5,970 nt of DNA from Chromatiales bacterium (GTDB taxonomy: Bacteria; Pseudomonadota; Gammaproteobacteria; JACCYU01): NCBI GenBank assembly GCA_031177845.1, contig JAPSGG010000113.1:1-5970 (forward strand), read 5' to 3'. Both the position numbers and the translations under genes were made by a program. Below the pieces are notes generated by a model. That model saw only the letters and a program-made list of their open reading frames with translations, was not told the origin of the DNA and ran no database searches. Below are positions 1-5,970 of this stretch, piece by piece. How positions within the stretch are numbered: the first letter of the stretch is position 1; each line of letters begins with the position of its first letter.

Positions 1-236
1 CAGGCGTTGCAGCAATCGCAAGGCCGCGCGCTGACACCCAATTCGCAATTGAGGCACTTGGCCAGAATCCGACCCAGCGTAGTCTTGCCAACGCCGCGCG
101 TGCCGGTAAAGAGATACGCATGATGCAAACGCCCCTGATCGAGGGCATTAATCAGGGCGCGAAGCACATGACCCTGGCCAATCATCTGCTCAAAGTTGCG
201 CGGCCGCCACTTGCGCGCTAATACCTGGTAGCTCAT
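1..236 (-). CDS. dnaX: DNA polymerase III subunits gamma/tau, N-terminal part (runs off the left edge)
   Basis: This is the clamp-loader ATPase of the replicative polymerase holoenzyme. Only the first 78 complete codons are present, starting at the ATG at 236. The protein opens with MSYQVLARKWRPRNFEQMIG, the standard DnaX start. A Walker A motif (GTRGVGKT, residues 45-52) follows, and then the start of the zinc module: a Cys in LNC (residue 64) and the CDCC cluster (residues 73-76). The last partial codon, TG-, is compatible with the fourth family Cys. No good Shine-Dalgarno sequence precedes the ATG, but the start matches the family exactly. The 4.5S RNA gene lies about 100 bp upstream on the same strand, a common gammaproteobacterial arrangement. 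Whether a tau/gamma frameshift site exists cannot be seen because the rest of the gene is outside the window. Confidence 0.97.
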   Translation of the reverse strand, partial: MSYQVLARKWRPRNFEQMIGQGHVLRALINALDQGRLHHAYLFTGTRGVGKTTLGRILAKCLNCELGVSARPCDCCNA

Positions 237-291
237 TACGTGCCGCGGAAACCGTTGAGGAGATCGGCAAGCGCCGGGATCGGCTGACAAC

Positions 292-319
292 GATAATGGT
301 GATAGTCCCAACCATCATC
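292..319 (-). repeat. Stem-loop between the 4.5S RNA gene and dnaX
   Basis: An inverted repeat pairs nine positions (GATGATGGT with ACCATTATC on the minus strand, one of them a G-T pair) around a 10-nt loop. It lies about 20 bp past the inferred 4.5S RNA 3' end and 56 bp before the dnaX start codon. No T-run follows, so it does not look like a classical intrinsic terminator. It could be a processing or attenuation hairpin separating the stable RNA from the dnaX message; that role is inference. Confidence 0.4.
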
Positions 320-339
320 GCCGGGAATACTACAGAATA

Positions 340-452
<113 letters not shown>

Positions 453-478
453 CATTGCACATTGAATCGGCCGACGAT

Positions 479-498
479 ATGGCGGAGAGGGAGGGATT
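479..498 (-). repeat. Direct copy of the tRNA-Ser 3' end (partner of 602-621)
   Basis: These 20 bases are identical to 602-621. That segment covers part of the T arm, the acceptor 3' strand, the discriminator base, CCA and one further base of the tRNA-Ser gene. Similarity stops abruptly on both sides, so this is a fragment and not a second tRNA gene. The two copies are 123 bp apart, in the same orientation, with 103 bp between them. Such 3'-end copies are the usual footprint of integration at a tRNA gene, though here no integrase or cargo remains. It ends 26 bp before the inferred 4.5S RNA 5' end, roughly where that gene's upstream promoter element would be. Confidence 0.85.
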
Positions 499-543
499 AC
501 TCCGCACGTCCATGTACTCCGCTCCAAAGGGCGCGCCTGCGTC

Positions 544-577
544 GGTTCAAATTTGTTTCCGACAAATTTGTCGAACC
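544..577. repeat. Hairpin containing a 14-bp perfect palindrome
   Basis: CGACAAATTTGTCG (560-573) is a perfect 14-bp palindrome. Its core CAAATTTG also occurs at 548-555. The two copies let the whole segment fold as a larger stem: GGTTC (544-548) with GAACC (573-577) and AAATTTG (549-555) with CAAATTT (563-569), with a 3-nt bulge and a 7-nt loop. It lies 26-59 bp downstream of the tRNA-Ser gene, between the two copies of the tRNA 3' end. No T-run follows on either strand. It may be a regulator-binding palindrome, a processing hairpin after the tRNA, or part of a small mobile remnant; the sequence alone does not decide. Confidence 0.6.
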
Positions 578-600
578 CGCGAAGGCCCTCACCCTGCCCT

Positions 601-693
<93 letters not shown>

Positions 694-780
694 TAATCAC
701 GGAACCATCATGGGCTGATATTGGGCTGGCCTATAGCGTTGGCTTACTGTCCGGCGCCCAAGCGTAACTCACCCATGGGC

Positions 781-794
781 GGTCTGCAAAGACC
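781..794. repeat. Small GCAA-loop hairpin just after the DUF1820 gene
   Basis: GGTCT and AGACC pair around a GCAA tetraloop immediately beyond the stop codon of the DUF1820 gene. A second inverted repeat (CGCCCA/TGGGCG, about 755-782) lies next to it. Neither has a downstream T-run on the minus strand, so termination by these hairpins is possible but not supported by the usual signature. Confidence 0.3.
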
Positions 795-1130
795 TCAACG
801 TTTGCCGCTGCCCCCCCCGGGGGTGTATAGCGGCGACGGAAACATTGCCACATTCGCGCCGGCCTCACTGATCTTGGCGATGCCCTGTTTTGCAACTTCA
901 TCAATGCGGATGATCGCGTGCATGGGTATATGCACGCGCCTCACAGACTCGAACTCGGTCTTCAGGCGTTCCTCGCTGGGATCCACCACCACTGAGGCGC
1001 GTTCCCCAAAAACCAAGTCCTCCACCACCACGAAACCGTACAGGTCGCCCTGATAGACTTTGCGCGCGAAGATCTCATAGACCTTACCCTGATTGAAGAA
1101 AACTAGCTTATAGACGCTTTTCGCTGACAT
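795..1130 (-). CDS. DUF1820 family protein of unknown function
   Basis: A 111-residue soluble protein with no signal peptide or membrane segment. It begins MSAKSVYKLVFFNQGKVYEI and continues with FARKVYQGDLYGFVVVEDLVFGE. Both stretches and the overall length match my recollection of the DUF1820 family, a small conserved gammaproteobacterial family whose molecular role is, to my knowledge, unknown. The alternating hydrophobic pattern suggests a mostly beta fold. The C-terminus (PGGGSGKR) is glycine-rich and probably disordered; it is encoded across a run of eight C then five G (811-823 on the plus strand). The gene starts 31 bp after the stop of the metallophosphoesterase gene on the same strand, so the two probably share a transcript. 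No strong ribosome-binding site precedes the ATG. The family call rests on sequence feel and was not searched. Confidence 0.85.
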   Translation of the reverse strand: MSAKSVYKLVFFNQGKVYEIFARKVYQGDLYGFVVVEDLVFGERASVVVDPSEERLKTEFESVRRVHIPMHAIIRIDEVAKQGIAKISEAGANVAMFPSPLYTPGGGSGKR

Positions 1131-1161
1131 GCTTCGATTTACTCTGAGCGGCTAAGGGACG

Positions 1162-1893
1162 TTACACCGAGATCACCTTGGCGGGCTCGAAGCCAGGGAC
1201 TTCGCGAAAGCCAAAATATCCGCGCGGGTTGCACACGACTCGCGCGCCGTGCGCAGTATAGTCAAGCGTTTCATGGACATGTCCATGTACCCAAAGATCG
1301 ATAGTCCGACCGCTCATCAGCTCAGCGAGATCGTTGCAATAGGCAAACCGCGTCGGGTCCGCACTGCGCCCTGGATACCAACTGCGCATGAGTGGCGCGT
1401 GATGGGTCACTACCACCGTCTTGCCAGCATACGGCGTCGCCAATTCCTGAGCCAGCCACTTGCGGGACGCGGCGTTGAGCTGGACCAGATCCTGCGCACG
1501 CGCCGCGCGCGCACCCATCAAGATATGGCCAAGATCGTTCATTGCAAGGGACATCCGCGCCATGACCGCGGGATTAGCGCCGTTAAAATCCGTCCACAGG
1601 GTGCAGCCGACGAATCGCACGCCACTGAGCTCAACAGTACGGTTCTCCAAAAAATGAACATTGCCATGCCGGGACATTTCAGTCAAAGTTCGGGTCAGAT
1701 CATGCAAGTCATGATGCCAGTACTCATGATTGCCCGCGACATAGATGACTGGATAAGGCGCACGCCGCAACCATTCGTGACCGTCTCGACCGATGCCAAT
1801 GTCGCCCGCTGCAACCAGCACATCCGCTTTGCTCACGGGAAACGCCAGCGGCCCGAACTCCAGATGCAGATCCGAGATGACCTGTATGCGCAT
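1162..1893 (-). CDS. Calcineurin-like metallophosphoesterase
   Basis: A 243-residue cytoplasmic protein with every signature of the metallophosphatase (calcineurin-like) superfamily in order: SDLH (D8, H10), GD (D31), GNHE (N55, H56, E57), THH (H164, H165) and GHVH (H205, H207). These residues hold a di-metal centre that hydrolyses phosphomonoesters or phosphodiesters. The domain fills the protein and no extra domain is attached. The substrate cannot be read from the sequence; nucleotides, nucleic acids and phosphoproteins are all precedented in this superfamily. The ATG at 1893 lies just before the first metal motif, as is usual, although the Shine-Dalgarno match is weak. It is probably the first gene of a two-gene transcript with the DUF1820 gene and is divergent from the chelatase gene across 122 bp. 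A long plus-strand frame opposite it is only its shadow. Confidence 0.93.
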   Translation of the reverse strand: MRIQVISDLHLEFGPLAFPVSKADVLVAAGDIGIGRDGHEWLRRAPYPVIYVAGNHEYWHHDLHDLTRTLTEMSRHGNVHFLENRTVELSGVRFVGCTLWTDFNGANPAVMARMSLAMNDLGHILMGARAARAQDLVQLNAASRKWLAQELATPYAGKTVVVTHHAPLMRSWYPGRSADPTRFAYCNDLAELMSGRTIDLWVHGHVHETLDYTAHGARVVCNPRGYFGFREVPGFEPAKVISV

Positions 1894-2015
1894 GTTTTGC
1901 TTTCGACTATGAAATCAAGCGTACGATCCCGGCCCAGCGCGGCGAGGCCACGGCCCCACCGCTATCCGAGGGTCGCGTGCAACGGGACCGGCTGGTACTA
2001 GCCGCCGCATCAGCC

Positions 2016-2372
2016 ATGAAGAGCCTGATCCTTGTCGCCCACGGTAGCCGCCGCGCCGCGTCCAACGCAGAGATACTGGCACTGACCGAGCGGCTCCGCC
2101 ATCGGGTACGCGACCGCTTCGATTACGTCGATTGCGCCTTTTGGGAGCTTGCGGAGCCTTCGATCCCGGCCGCGATCGATGCCGCAGTACAGGCTGGTAG
2201 CCGCGAGATAACCATCCTGCCCTACTTTCTGGCCTGTGGCACTCACGTGAACGACCATATCCCGCTGCTCATCAGCGCCAAGAGAGCCGAGCATCCCGAG
2301 ATCGCCATTGAATTGAAGCCTTACATCGGCAAGGCGCCGACGATGGTCGACGTGCTGGCATCGGTGGTGTAG
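2016..2372 (+). CDS. cbiX: Short single-domain CbiX/SirB-type sirohydrochlorin chelatase
   Basis: A 118-residue class II chelatase that inserts cobalt (CbiX) or iron (SirB) into sirohydrochlorin, for cobalamin or siroheme synthesis respectively; the metal cannot be told from sequence. It starts MKSLILVAHGSRR with the family histidine H9, and has LPYFLACGTHVNDHIPLLI with the second histidine region (H77, with H81 near). The single-domain length fits the short CbiX form, which acts as a homodimer, and not the two-domain enzymes. The ATG at 2016 gives the family's usual start. A GTG at 1977 would add 13 residues and has a GAGG four bases upstream, so it remains possible. The gene ends at an amber codon; four codons later in frame is TAA, and the added residues RAL would suit the family. 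No other siroheme or cobalamin genes are adjacent. Confidence 0.9.
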   Translation: MKSLILVAHGSRRAASNAEILALTERLRHRVRDRFDYVDCAFWELAEPSIPAAIDAAVQAGSREITILPYFLACGTHVNDHIPLLISAKRAEHPEIAIELKPYIGKAPTMVDVLASVV

Positions 2373-2380
2373 CGTGCGCT

Positions 2381-2581
2381 TTAATGTTCTAACTCTACGC
2401 TGTAGGTGCCGGCCAATGGCTTGGGCGAGCCGAACGCGCCTCTGTCGTACTGCCATTAGAACGTGGGGAGCGGATCATCCACCGAGTAATAGAGACGGAG
2501 ATAGTACATCCCATTTGATGGTCCGCTCGTCCGCTGAAGGCGAGCATCCATTGTCGGGGCTCCGGGACTGGCTGCTGGCTA
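2381..2581 (-). pseudogene. Possible relic coding frame in the cbiX–ppsA gap
   Basis: One minus-strand frame through this gap reads as plausible protein interrupted by stops. After a TAG (2579-2581) come 40 codons containing NGMYYLRLYYSVDDPLPTF, then a TAA (2456-2458), then 24 codons (WQYDRGAFGSPKPLAGTYS and a short acidic tail) to a final TAA at 2381-2383. The composition is protein-like in that frame, whereas the other two minus frames give arginine-rich or stop-broken text. I do not recognise the protein. It may equally be chance in a short GC-rich gap. If real, it is the 3' remnant of a gene decayed by nonsense mutations, lying downstream of ppsA on its strand and slightly past the end of cbiX. 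Confidence 0.2.
2525..2545. repeat. Hairpin in the convergent gap between cbiX and ppsA
   Basis: GCTCG (2525-2529) pairs with CGAGC (2541-2545), and CC/GG extends the stem past a one-base bulge to a six-base loop. It lies about 70 bp past the ppsA stop. Neither strand has a T-run after it, so it is at best a weak terminator candidate. The gap also contains a distant inverted repeat, GTTCTAA (2386-2392) with TTAGAAC (2456-2462). Confidence 0.3.
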
Positions 2582-2615
2582 ATAGCGGTGCCCTTTCAAC
2601 CGAAGCGCCTCATCC

Positions 2616-4991
2616 TCAGGCGTCGACCTGCTCGGCCATGAATAGCCACGTTTCGATGACCGAGTCAGGATTCAACGATACGCTATCAATCCCCTCCTCC
2701 AGTAACCAGCGGGCGAAATCAGGGTAGTCGGAAGGTCCTTGCCCGCAGATACCGACATACTTGCCCGCTTTATGGCATGCGGCGATCGCCTGGTGTATCA
2801 GCGACTTGACCGCCGGGTCGCGCTCATCGAAACCGGTCGCGACTAAGCCCGAATCGCGATCCAACGCCAGCGTCATCTGTGTGAGGTCATTCGAGCCTAT
2901 CGAAAATCCGTCAAAATGTTCCAGGAATTGCTCCGCCAATACGACATTGGAGGGGATCTCACACATCATGATCACCTTCAAGTCGTCCTCGCCACGTTTC
3001 AGGCCGTTGTTTGCCAATAACTCCACCACCTGCGCGGCTTCATTCAGGGTGCGTACGAACGGCACCATGATCTGGACATTCGTAAAACCCATCTCATTGC
3101 GCACCTTGCGCAGTGCGCGGCATTCCAACTCAAAGCAGTCACGGAACGACCCAGATATATAACGCGATGCGCCCCGAAAACCGATCATGGGGTTTTCTTC
3201 TCGGGGTTCGTATCGCTCGCCCGCGATCAGATGAGCATATTCGTTGGACTTGAAGTCGGACAGGCGCACGATCACGGGATGCGGCGAGAAAGCGGCCGCC
3301 AACGTGGCGATTCCTTCGCTGAGCTTATCCACGTAAAAGGTCACTGGATCAGGGTACCCCGCACAGCGGGATCGCACCTTCTCCTGGAGGTCGCCAGGCA
3401 ATTGCTCGAACTCCAGCAGTGCCATGGGATGTACGCCGATTGTATTGTTGATAATGAATTCGAGGCGCGCTAGGCCTACACCAGCATTCGGAATACTTGC
3501 GAATGTGAACGCCCGTCCCGGGTTGCCCACATTTAACATGACCTTCAGCGGCAGTTTAGGCATTTCATCCAATTCGTGCTTGACCACTTGGAAGTCAAGC
3601 AGGCCCTTGTAGACCATGCCCGTGTCGCCTTCCGCGCACGATACGGTGATGTCCTGTCCGTCCGATAGCCGCTGCGTGGCGTCCCCGCAGCCTACGACCG
3701 CCGGAATGCCGAGTTCCCGCGCGATGATGGCCGCGTGACAGGTGCGTCCACCACGATCCGTGACAATCGCCGCAGCGCGCTTCATGACGGGCTCCCAGTC
3801 GGGATCAGTCATATCCGTAACCAACACGTCACCCTGTTCAAGCTTATCCATGTCCTCCAGCTCGATTCCGATGCGAGCCTTGCCGCTAGCGATCCGCTGG
3901 CCGACCGCGCGCCCTTCGGCCACCACCTCACCGCGCTCGCGCAGCACATAGCGCTCCACAACTTCATGTTTCTTGCTCTTGACCGTTTCCGGGCGAGCCT
4001 GAACGATGAATAGTTCGCCGGTCTCCCCGTCCTTGGCCCACTCGATATCCATGGGTCTCCCATAATGCTGCTCGATAATGACGGCCTGGCGGGCGAGTTG
4101 CTCGACCTCGTCGTCCGTCAGCGTAAAGCGACGACGATCTTCGTGCGGAACGTCCACGGTGCGGACCGACTCGCTGAACGCGGTTGCGTCTTCCTGACAC
4201 ACCATCTTGATCTCCTTGCTACCCAGCGTGCGCCGCAAGATCCCTGGGCGCCCGGCGGCCAAGGTCCCTTTGTGGACATAGAACTCATCCGGATTGACGG
4301 CTCCCTGTACCACGGCTTCACCCAAGCCGTAGCTGCTAGTGATGAACACGACGTCCTTAAACCCAGACTCCGTATCTAGTGTGAACATGACGCCACTCGC
4401 CGCCAGATCACTGCGCACCATGCGCTGTACGCCGGCTGATAACGCCACCTCCCCGTGATCAAATCCATGATGCACCCGATACGAGATCGCCCGGTCGTTG
4501 AATAGCGATGCAAAGACGGTCTTTACTGCCAGGAGCACATTGTCCAGGCCGCGCACGTTGAGAAAGGTTTCCTGCTGGCCAGCAAACGAAGCATCTGGGA
4601 GATCTTCGGCCGTGGCTGACGATCGTACGGCCACCGCGACCGAACCGCCTGCTGCTTGCTCCATGTCTTCGAACGCTTGTGCGATGGCATCACGCAGCCC
4701 ACCTTTAATTGGGGTATCGGTGATCCACTGGCGGATCGACTTGCCGGTCCGCGCTAGTGCCCTGACGTCCTCAACATCGAGCTTGTCAAGGGCCGCGCTG
4801 ATCTTATCCGTCAGACCGGCATCGGTCAGGAACCGCCGAAAGGCTTCGGCAGTCGTTGCAAACCCACCTGGCACGTTGACGCCGCTGGCGGTCAGATGCT
4901 GGATCATCTCTCCCAGAGACGCATTCTTGCCGCCCACACGCGCGACATCGTCCATGCCGATACGGTCGAGACTGAGGATGTATTCGTCCAC
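2616..4991 (-). CDS. ppsA: Phosphoenolpyruvate synthase (pyruvate, water dikinase)
   Basis: Converts pyruvate, ATP and water to phosphoenolpyruvate, AMP and phosphate, the entry step of gluconeogenesis from pyruvate. Counted from the GTG at 4991 the protein has 791 residues, against 792 in E. coli. Domains in order are the ATP/pyruvate-binding N-terminal domain (about 1-350, with [10 protein letters not shown] at 20-29 and [19 protein letters not shown] at 123-141), the swivelling phosphohistidine domain (about 385-465, [21 protein letters not shown]) and the PEP/pyruvate TIM barrel (about 480-785). Catalytic His419, regulatory Thr417 and Cys749 (GICGQGPSD) correspond to E. coli His421, Thr419 and Cys751. 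The GTG was chosen because AAGGAGG sits eight bases upstream and the family starts here. An in-frame ATG at 5105 adds 38 unrelated residues and would run across the ppsR start. The gene is divergent from its regulator ppsR. Confidence 0.97.
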   Translation of the reverse strand: MDEYILSLDRIGMDDVARVGGKNASLGEMIQHLTASGVNVPGGFATTAEAFRRFLTDAGLTDKISAALDKLDVEDVRALARTGKSIRQWITDTPIKGGLRDAIAQAFEDMEQAAGGSVAVAVRSSATAEDLPDASFAGQQETFLNVRGLDNVLLAVKTVFASLFNDRAISYRVHHGFDHGEVALSAGVQRMVRSDLAASGVMFTLDTESGFKDVVFITSSYGLGEAVVQGAVNPDEFYVHKGTLAAGRPGILRRTLGSKEIKMVCQEDATAFSESVRTVDVPHEDRRRFTLTDDEVEQLARQAVIIEQHYGRPMDIEWAKDGETGELFIVQARPETVKSKKHEVVERYVLRERGEVVAEGRAVGQRIASGKARIGIELEDMDKLEQGDVLVTDMTDPDWEPVMKRAAAIVTDRGGRTCHAAIIARELGIPAVVGCGDATQRLSDGQDITVSCAEGDTGMVYKGLLDFQVVKHELDEMPKLPLKVMLNVGNPGRAFTFASIPNAGVGLARLEFIINNTIGVHPMALLEFEQLPGDLQEKVRSRCAGYPDPVTFYVDKLSEGIATLAAAFSPHPVIVRLSDFKSNEYAHLIAGERYEPREENPMIGFRGASRYISGSFRDCFELECRALRKVRNEMGFTNVQIMVPFVRTLNEAAQVVELLANNGLKRGEDDLKVIMMCEIPSNVVLAEQFLEHFDGFSIGSNDLTQMTLALDRDSGLVATGFDERDPAVKSLIHQAIAACHKAGKYVGICGQGPSDYPDFARWLLEEGIDSVSLNPDSVIETWLFMAEQVDA

Positions 4992-4999
4992 TACATTGC

Positions 5000-5006
5000 C
5001 CTCCTT
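5000..5006 (-). promoter_or_regulatory. Ribosome-binding site that fixes the ppsA GTG start
   Basis: AAGGAGG on the minus strand, eight bases before the GTG at 4991, is a near-perfect Shine-Dalgarno sequence. A tempting ATG between the two is out of frame and is followed at once by TAG, so it cannot start ppsA. Confidence 0.85.
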
Positions 5007-5036
5007 CTTAGCGGTAATATGCAACGCGTGAATGTC

Positions 5037-5065
5037 ATAAGAATTAATTAATGGTGGATGATCAA
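5037..5065 (-). promoter_or_regulatory. Candidate sigma-70 promoter for ppsA
   Basis: On the minus strand TTGATC (5060-5065) and TCTTAT (5037-5042) are separated by exactly 17 bases. Each matches the -35/-10 consensus at four of six positions. The start would fall near 5030, giving a leader of about 40 nt that carries the Shine-Dalgarno site. The -35 overlaps the region just before the ppsR start codon, so transcription of the two genes may interfere. An AT-rich palindrome ATTAATTAAT (5043-5052) fills the spacer and might bind a regulator. I found no equally good promoter for ppsR. Confidence 0.4.
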
Positions 5066-5067
5066 CT

Positions 5068-5883
5068 ATGCGCAGCGTGTTCTTTCTCTCCAACCGCACG
5101 GCCATTACCGCGGAGACGCTGGGGCATAGTCTACTCGCTCAATTCGGGGGTCTCGATTTTCGGGAATTTACCATTCCCTATGTCGATAATCGCGATCTGG
5201 CGATATCGGTGGCCGAACAGATCAATCGCGCGGCCGCACAGGATGGAATCCGGCCTATCGTGTTCAGCACGCTGGCCGACCCTGAGCTCCGATCGTTGGT
5301 TGCGAATTCCCAAGGCCTGCTTCTGGATCTATTTCATGCCTTCTTAAACATATTGGAAGCAGAGCTGCAGGCAAAGCCGCTGGAACGCGGCGAATATTCG
5401 CATCGGCTCGTCGATGTACACAAATATGAATCTCGCATGGACGCGATCAATTTCGCGCTGCTGCATGACGATGGCGCATACACCCGCCAATATGATCAAT
5501 CCGACCTAATCCTCATTGGCGTCTCGCGCTCGGGGAAAACCCCCACCTGTTTATATCTCGCACTTCAATTCGGGATTCGCGCGGCCAATTACCCGATCAC
5601 CGAGGAGGATTTAGGCGGGAATGTGCTGCCCCGCGCGCTAAGGCCCTACGTGAACAAACTCTATGGTCTGACCACCTCCCCGGAACGCCTGCAAAGCATA
5701 CGCACCGCACGGCGACCGGGCAGCCGTTATGCCTCGCCGGAGCAGTGCCGCTACGAAGTGCAGGCCGTCGAGGCGTTGTACCGTGCCAAGGGTATTCGAT
5801 TCCTTAATACGACGACCCGTTCGGTTGAAGAAATCGCGACCCGCATCGTGCAGGAGACTGGCCTTCAGCGACACAGCTACTGA
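5068..5883 (+). CDS. ppsR: Phosphoenolpyruvate synthase regulatory protein (bifunctional kinase/pyrophosphorylase)
   Basis: PpsR (formerly DUF299) controls PpsA. It uses ADP to phosphorylate the threonine beside the catalytic histidine, inactivating the enzyme, and reverses this by phosphate-dependent phosphorolysis. The protein has 271 residues, the family's usual size. It opens with [20 protein letters not shown] (residues 4-23), in the position of the family's usual start. [10 protein letters not shown] (127-136) is the conserved HDDG region, and GVSRSGKT (151-158) is the family P-loop for nucleotide binding. YPITEEDLG (175-183) and the [12 protein letters not shown] region (201-212) also fit. 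The ATG at 5068 has GGTGGA nine bases upstream; ATGs at 5051 and 5058 are out of frame. It is divergent from ppsA with 76 bp between start codons, an arrangement conserved in many proteobacteria. The target residues Thr417 and His419 are present in the neighbouring PpsA. Confidence 0.96.
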   Translation: MRSVFFLSNRTAITAETLGHSLLAQFGGLDFREFTIPYVDNRDLAISVAEQINRAAAQDGIRPIVFSTLADPELRSLVANSQGLLLDLFHAFLNILEAELQAKPLERGEYSHRLVDVHKYESRMDAINFALLHDDGAYTRQYDQSDLILIGVSRSGKTPTCLYLALQFGIRAANYPITEEDLGGNVLPRALRPYVNKLYGLTTSPERLQSIRTARRPGSRYASPEQCRYEVQAVEALYRAKGIRFLNTTTRSVEEIATRIVQETGLQRHSY

Positions 5884-5937
5884 CTCGCAACCAATTAGCT
5901 CTACGAGCAGCAGATGTCGAACTCAGGTGCCAGGATC

Positions 5938-5970
5938 CATGTTCGCGGTGACGCCGTCATCGCGAACATG
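5938..5970. repeat. Fifteen-pair hairpin at the right edge, REP-like palindrome or ppsR terminator
   Basis: CATGTTCGCGGTGAC (5938-5952) pairs with GTCATCGCGAACATG (5956-5970) around a GCC loop; 14 of 15 pairs are Watson-Crick and one is G-T. It begins 54 bp after the ppsR stop codon. The window ends exactly at its last pair, so whether the palindrome extends or a T-run follows is unknown. Its shape and CGCGAACATG arm resemble dispersed intergenic palindromes (REP-type) of gammaproteobacteria, but no second copy occurs in this window. It could also end the ppsR transcript. Confidence 0.7.

Noticed and set aside
479..498. A second tRNA-Ser gene
   Set aside because: Only the 3' 20 bases are present; no D arm, anticodon arm or 5' acceptor strand can be found beside it.
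1249..2001. Long 250-codon plus-strand frame
   Set aside because: It lies opposite the metallophosphoesterase, whose metal motifs are all intact on the minus strand; the plus frame shows no recognisable motif.
1894..2015. Promoters for the divergent phosphoesterase and cbiX genes
   Set aside because: TTGCTT and TACGAT on the plus strand are 19 bases apart, and the minus strand shows no pair of hexamers at acceptable spacing.
2010..2456. Minus-strand 148-codon frame opposite cbiX
   Set aside because: Arginine-rich shadow of the chelatase gene without family features.
2373..2615. Bidirectional intrinsic terminator in the convergent gap
   Set aside because: Several short stems exist but none is followed by a T-run on either strand, so I report only the best hairpin at low confidence.
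4498..5031. 177-codon plus-strand frame opposite ppsA
   Set aside because: Serine/arginine-rich antisense shadow of the ATP-binding domain of ppsA; no motif and no independent support.
4992..5105. N-terminal extension of ppsA to the ATG at 5105
   Set aside because: It has no family similarity, crosses the ppsR start and ribosome-binding site, and skips the strong Shine-Dalgarno site before GTG 4991.

Overview
This is a chromosomal housekeeping region, most likely from a gammaproteobacterium of moderately high GC content. Three things point there: the minus-strand order tRNA-Ser(GGA) – 4.5S RNA – dnaX, a DUF1820-family protein (a family I know mainly from Gammaproteobacteria), and the divergent ppsA/ppsR pair arranged as in enteric bacteria and pseudomonads. 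I cannot name the genus. The window shows no transposase, integrase, phage gene, CRISPR array or recognisable defence system.

Layout. Positions 1-236 (minus) hold the N-terminal part of dnaX, which runs off the left edge. Upstream of it, on the same strand, are the small SRP RNA (about 340-452) and tRNA-Ser(GGA) (603-693). Between these two RNA genes lies a 20-bp exact copy of the tRNA 3' end and a strong palindrome-containing hairpin. Next come a DUF1820 protein (795-1130, minus) and a calcineurin-like metallophosphoesterase (1162-1893, minus), 31 bp apart and probably co-transcribed. A short, single-domain CbiX/SirB-type chelatase is divergent from them (2016-2372, plus). It converges on ppsA (2616-4991, minus) across a 243-bp gap that may contain a decayed reading frame. 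Seventy-six bp upstream of the ppsA start, ppsR (5068-5883, plus) is transcribed the other way. The window ends inside or at the edge of a 15-pair hairpin (5938-5970) that resembles a dispersed intergenic palindrome.

How the genes work together. PpsA makes phosphoenolpyruvate from pyruvate and ATP for gluconeogenesis. PpsR is the bifunctional kinase/phosphorylase that switches PpsA off and on at a threonine two residues before the catalytic histidine, and both residues are visible in this PpsA. The dnaX and SRP/tRNA block serves replication, protein targeting and translation; the neighbours are linked by position, not by pathway. The phosphoesterase and DUF1820 protein have no assigned physiological role here.

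The coding content is ordinary. The points worth a second look are non-coding or small in scale: the tRNA 3'-end duplication, the hairpins, an early amber stop in the chelatase gene, a possible relic frame between cbiX and ppsA, and the GTG start of ppsA.
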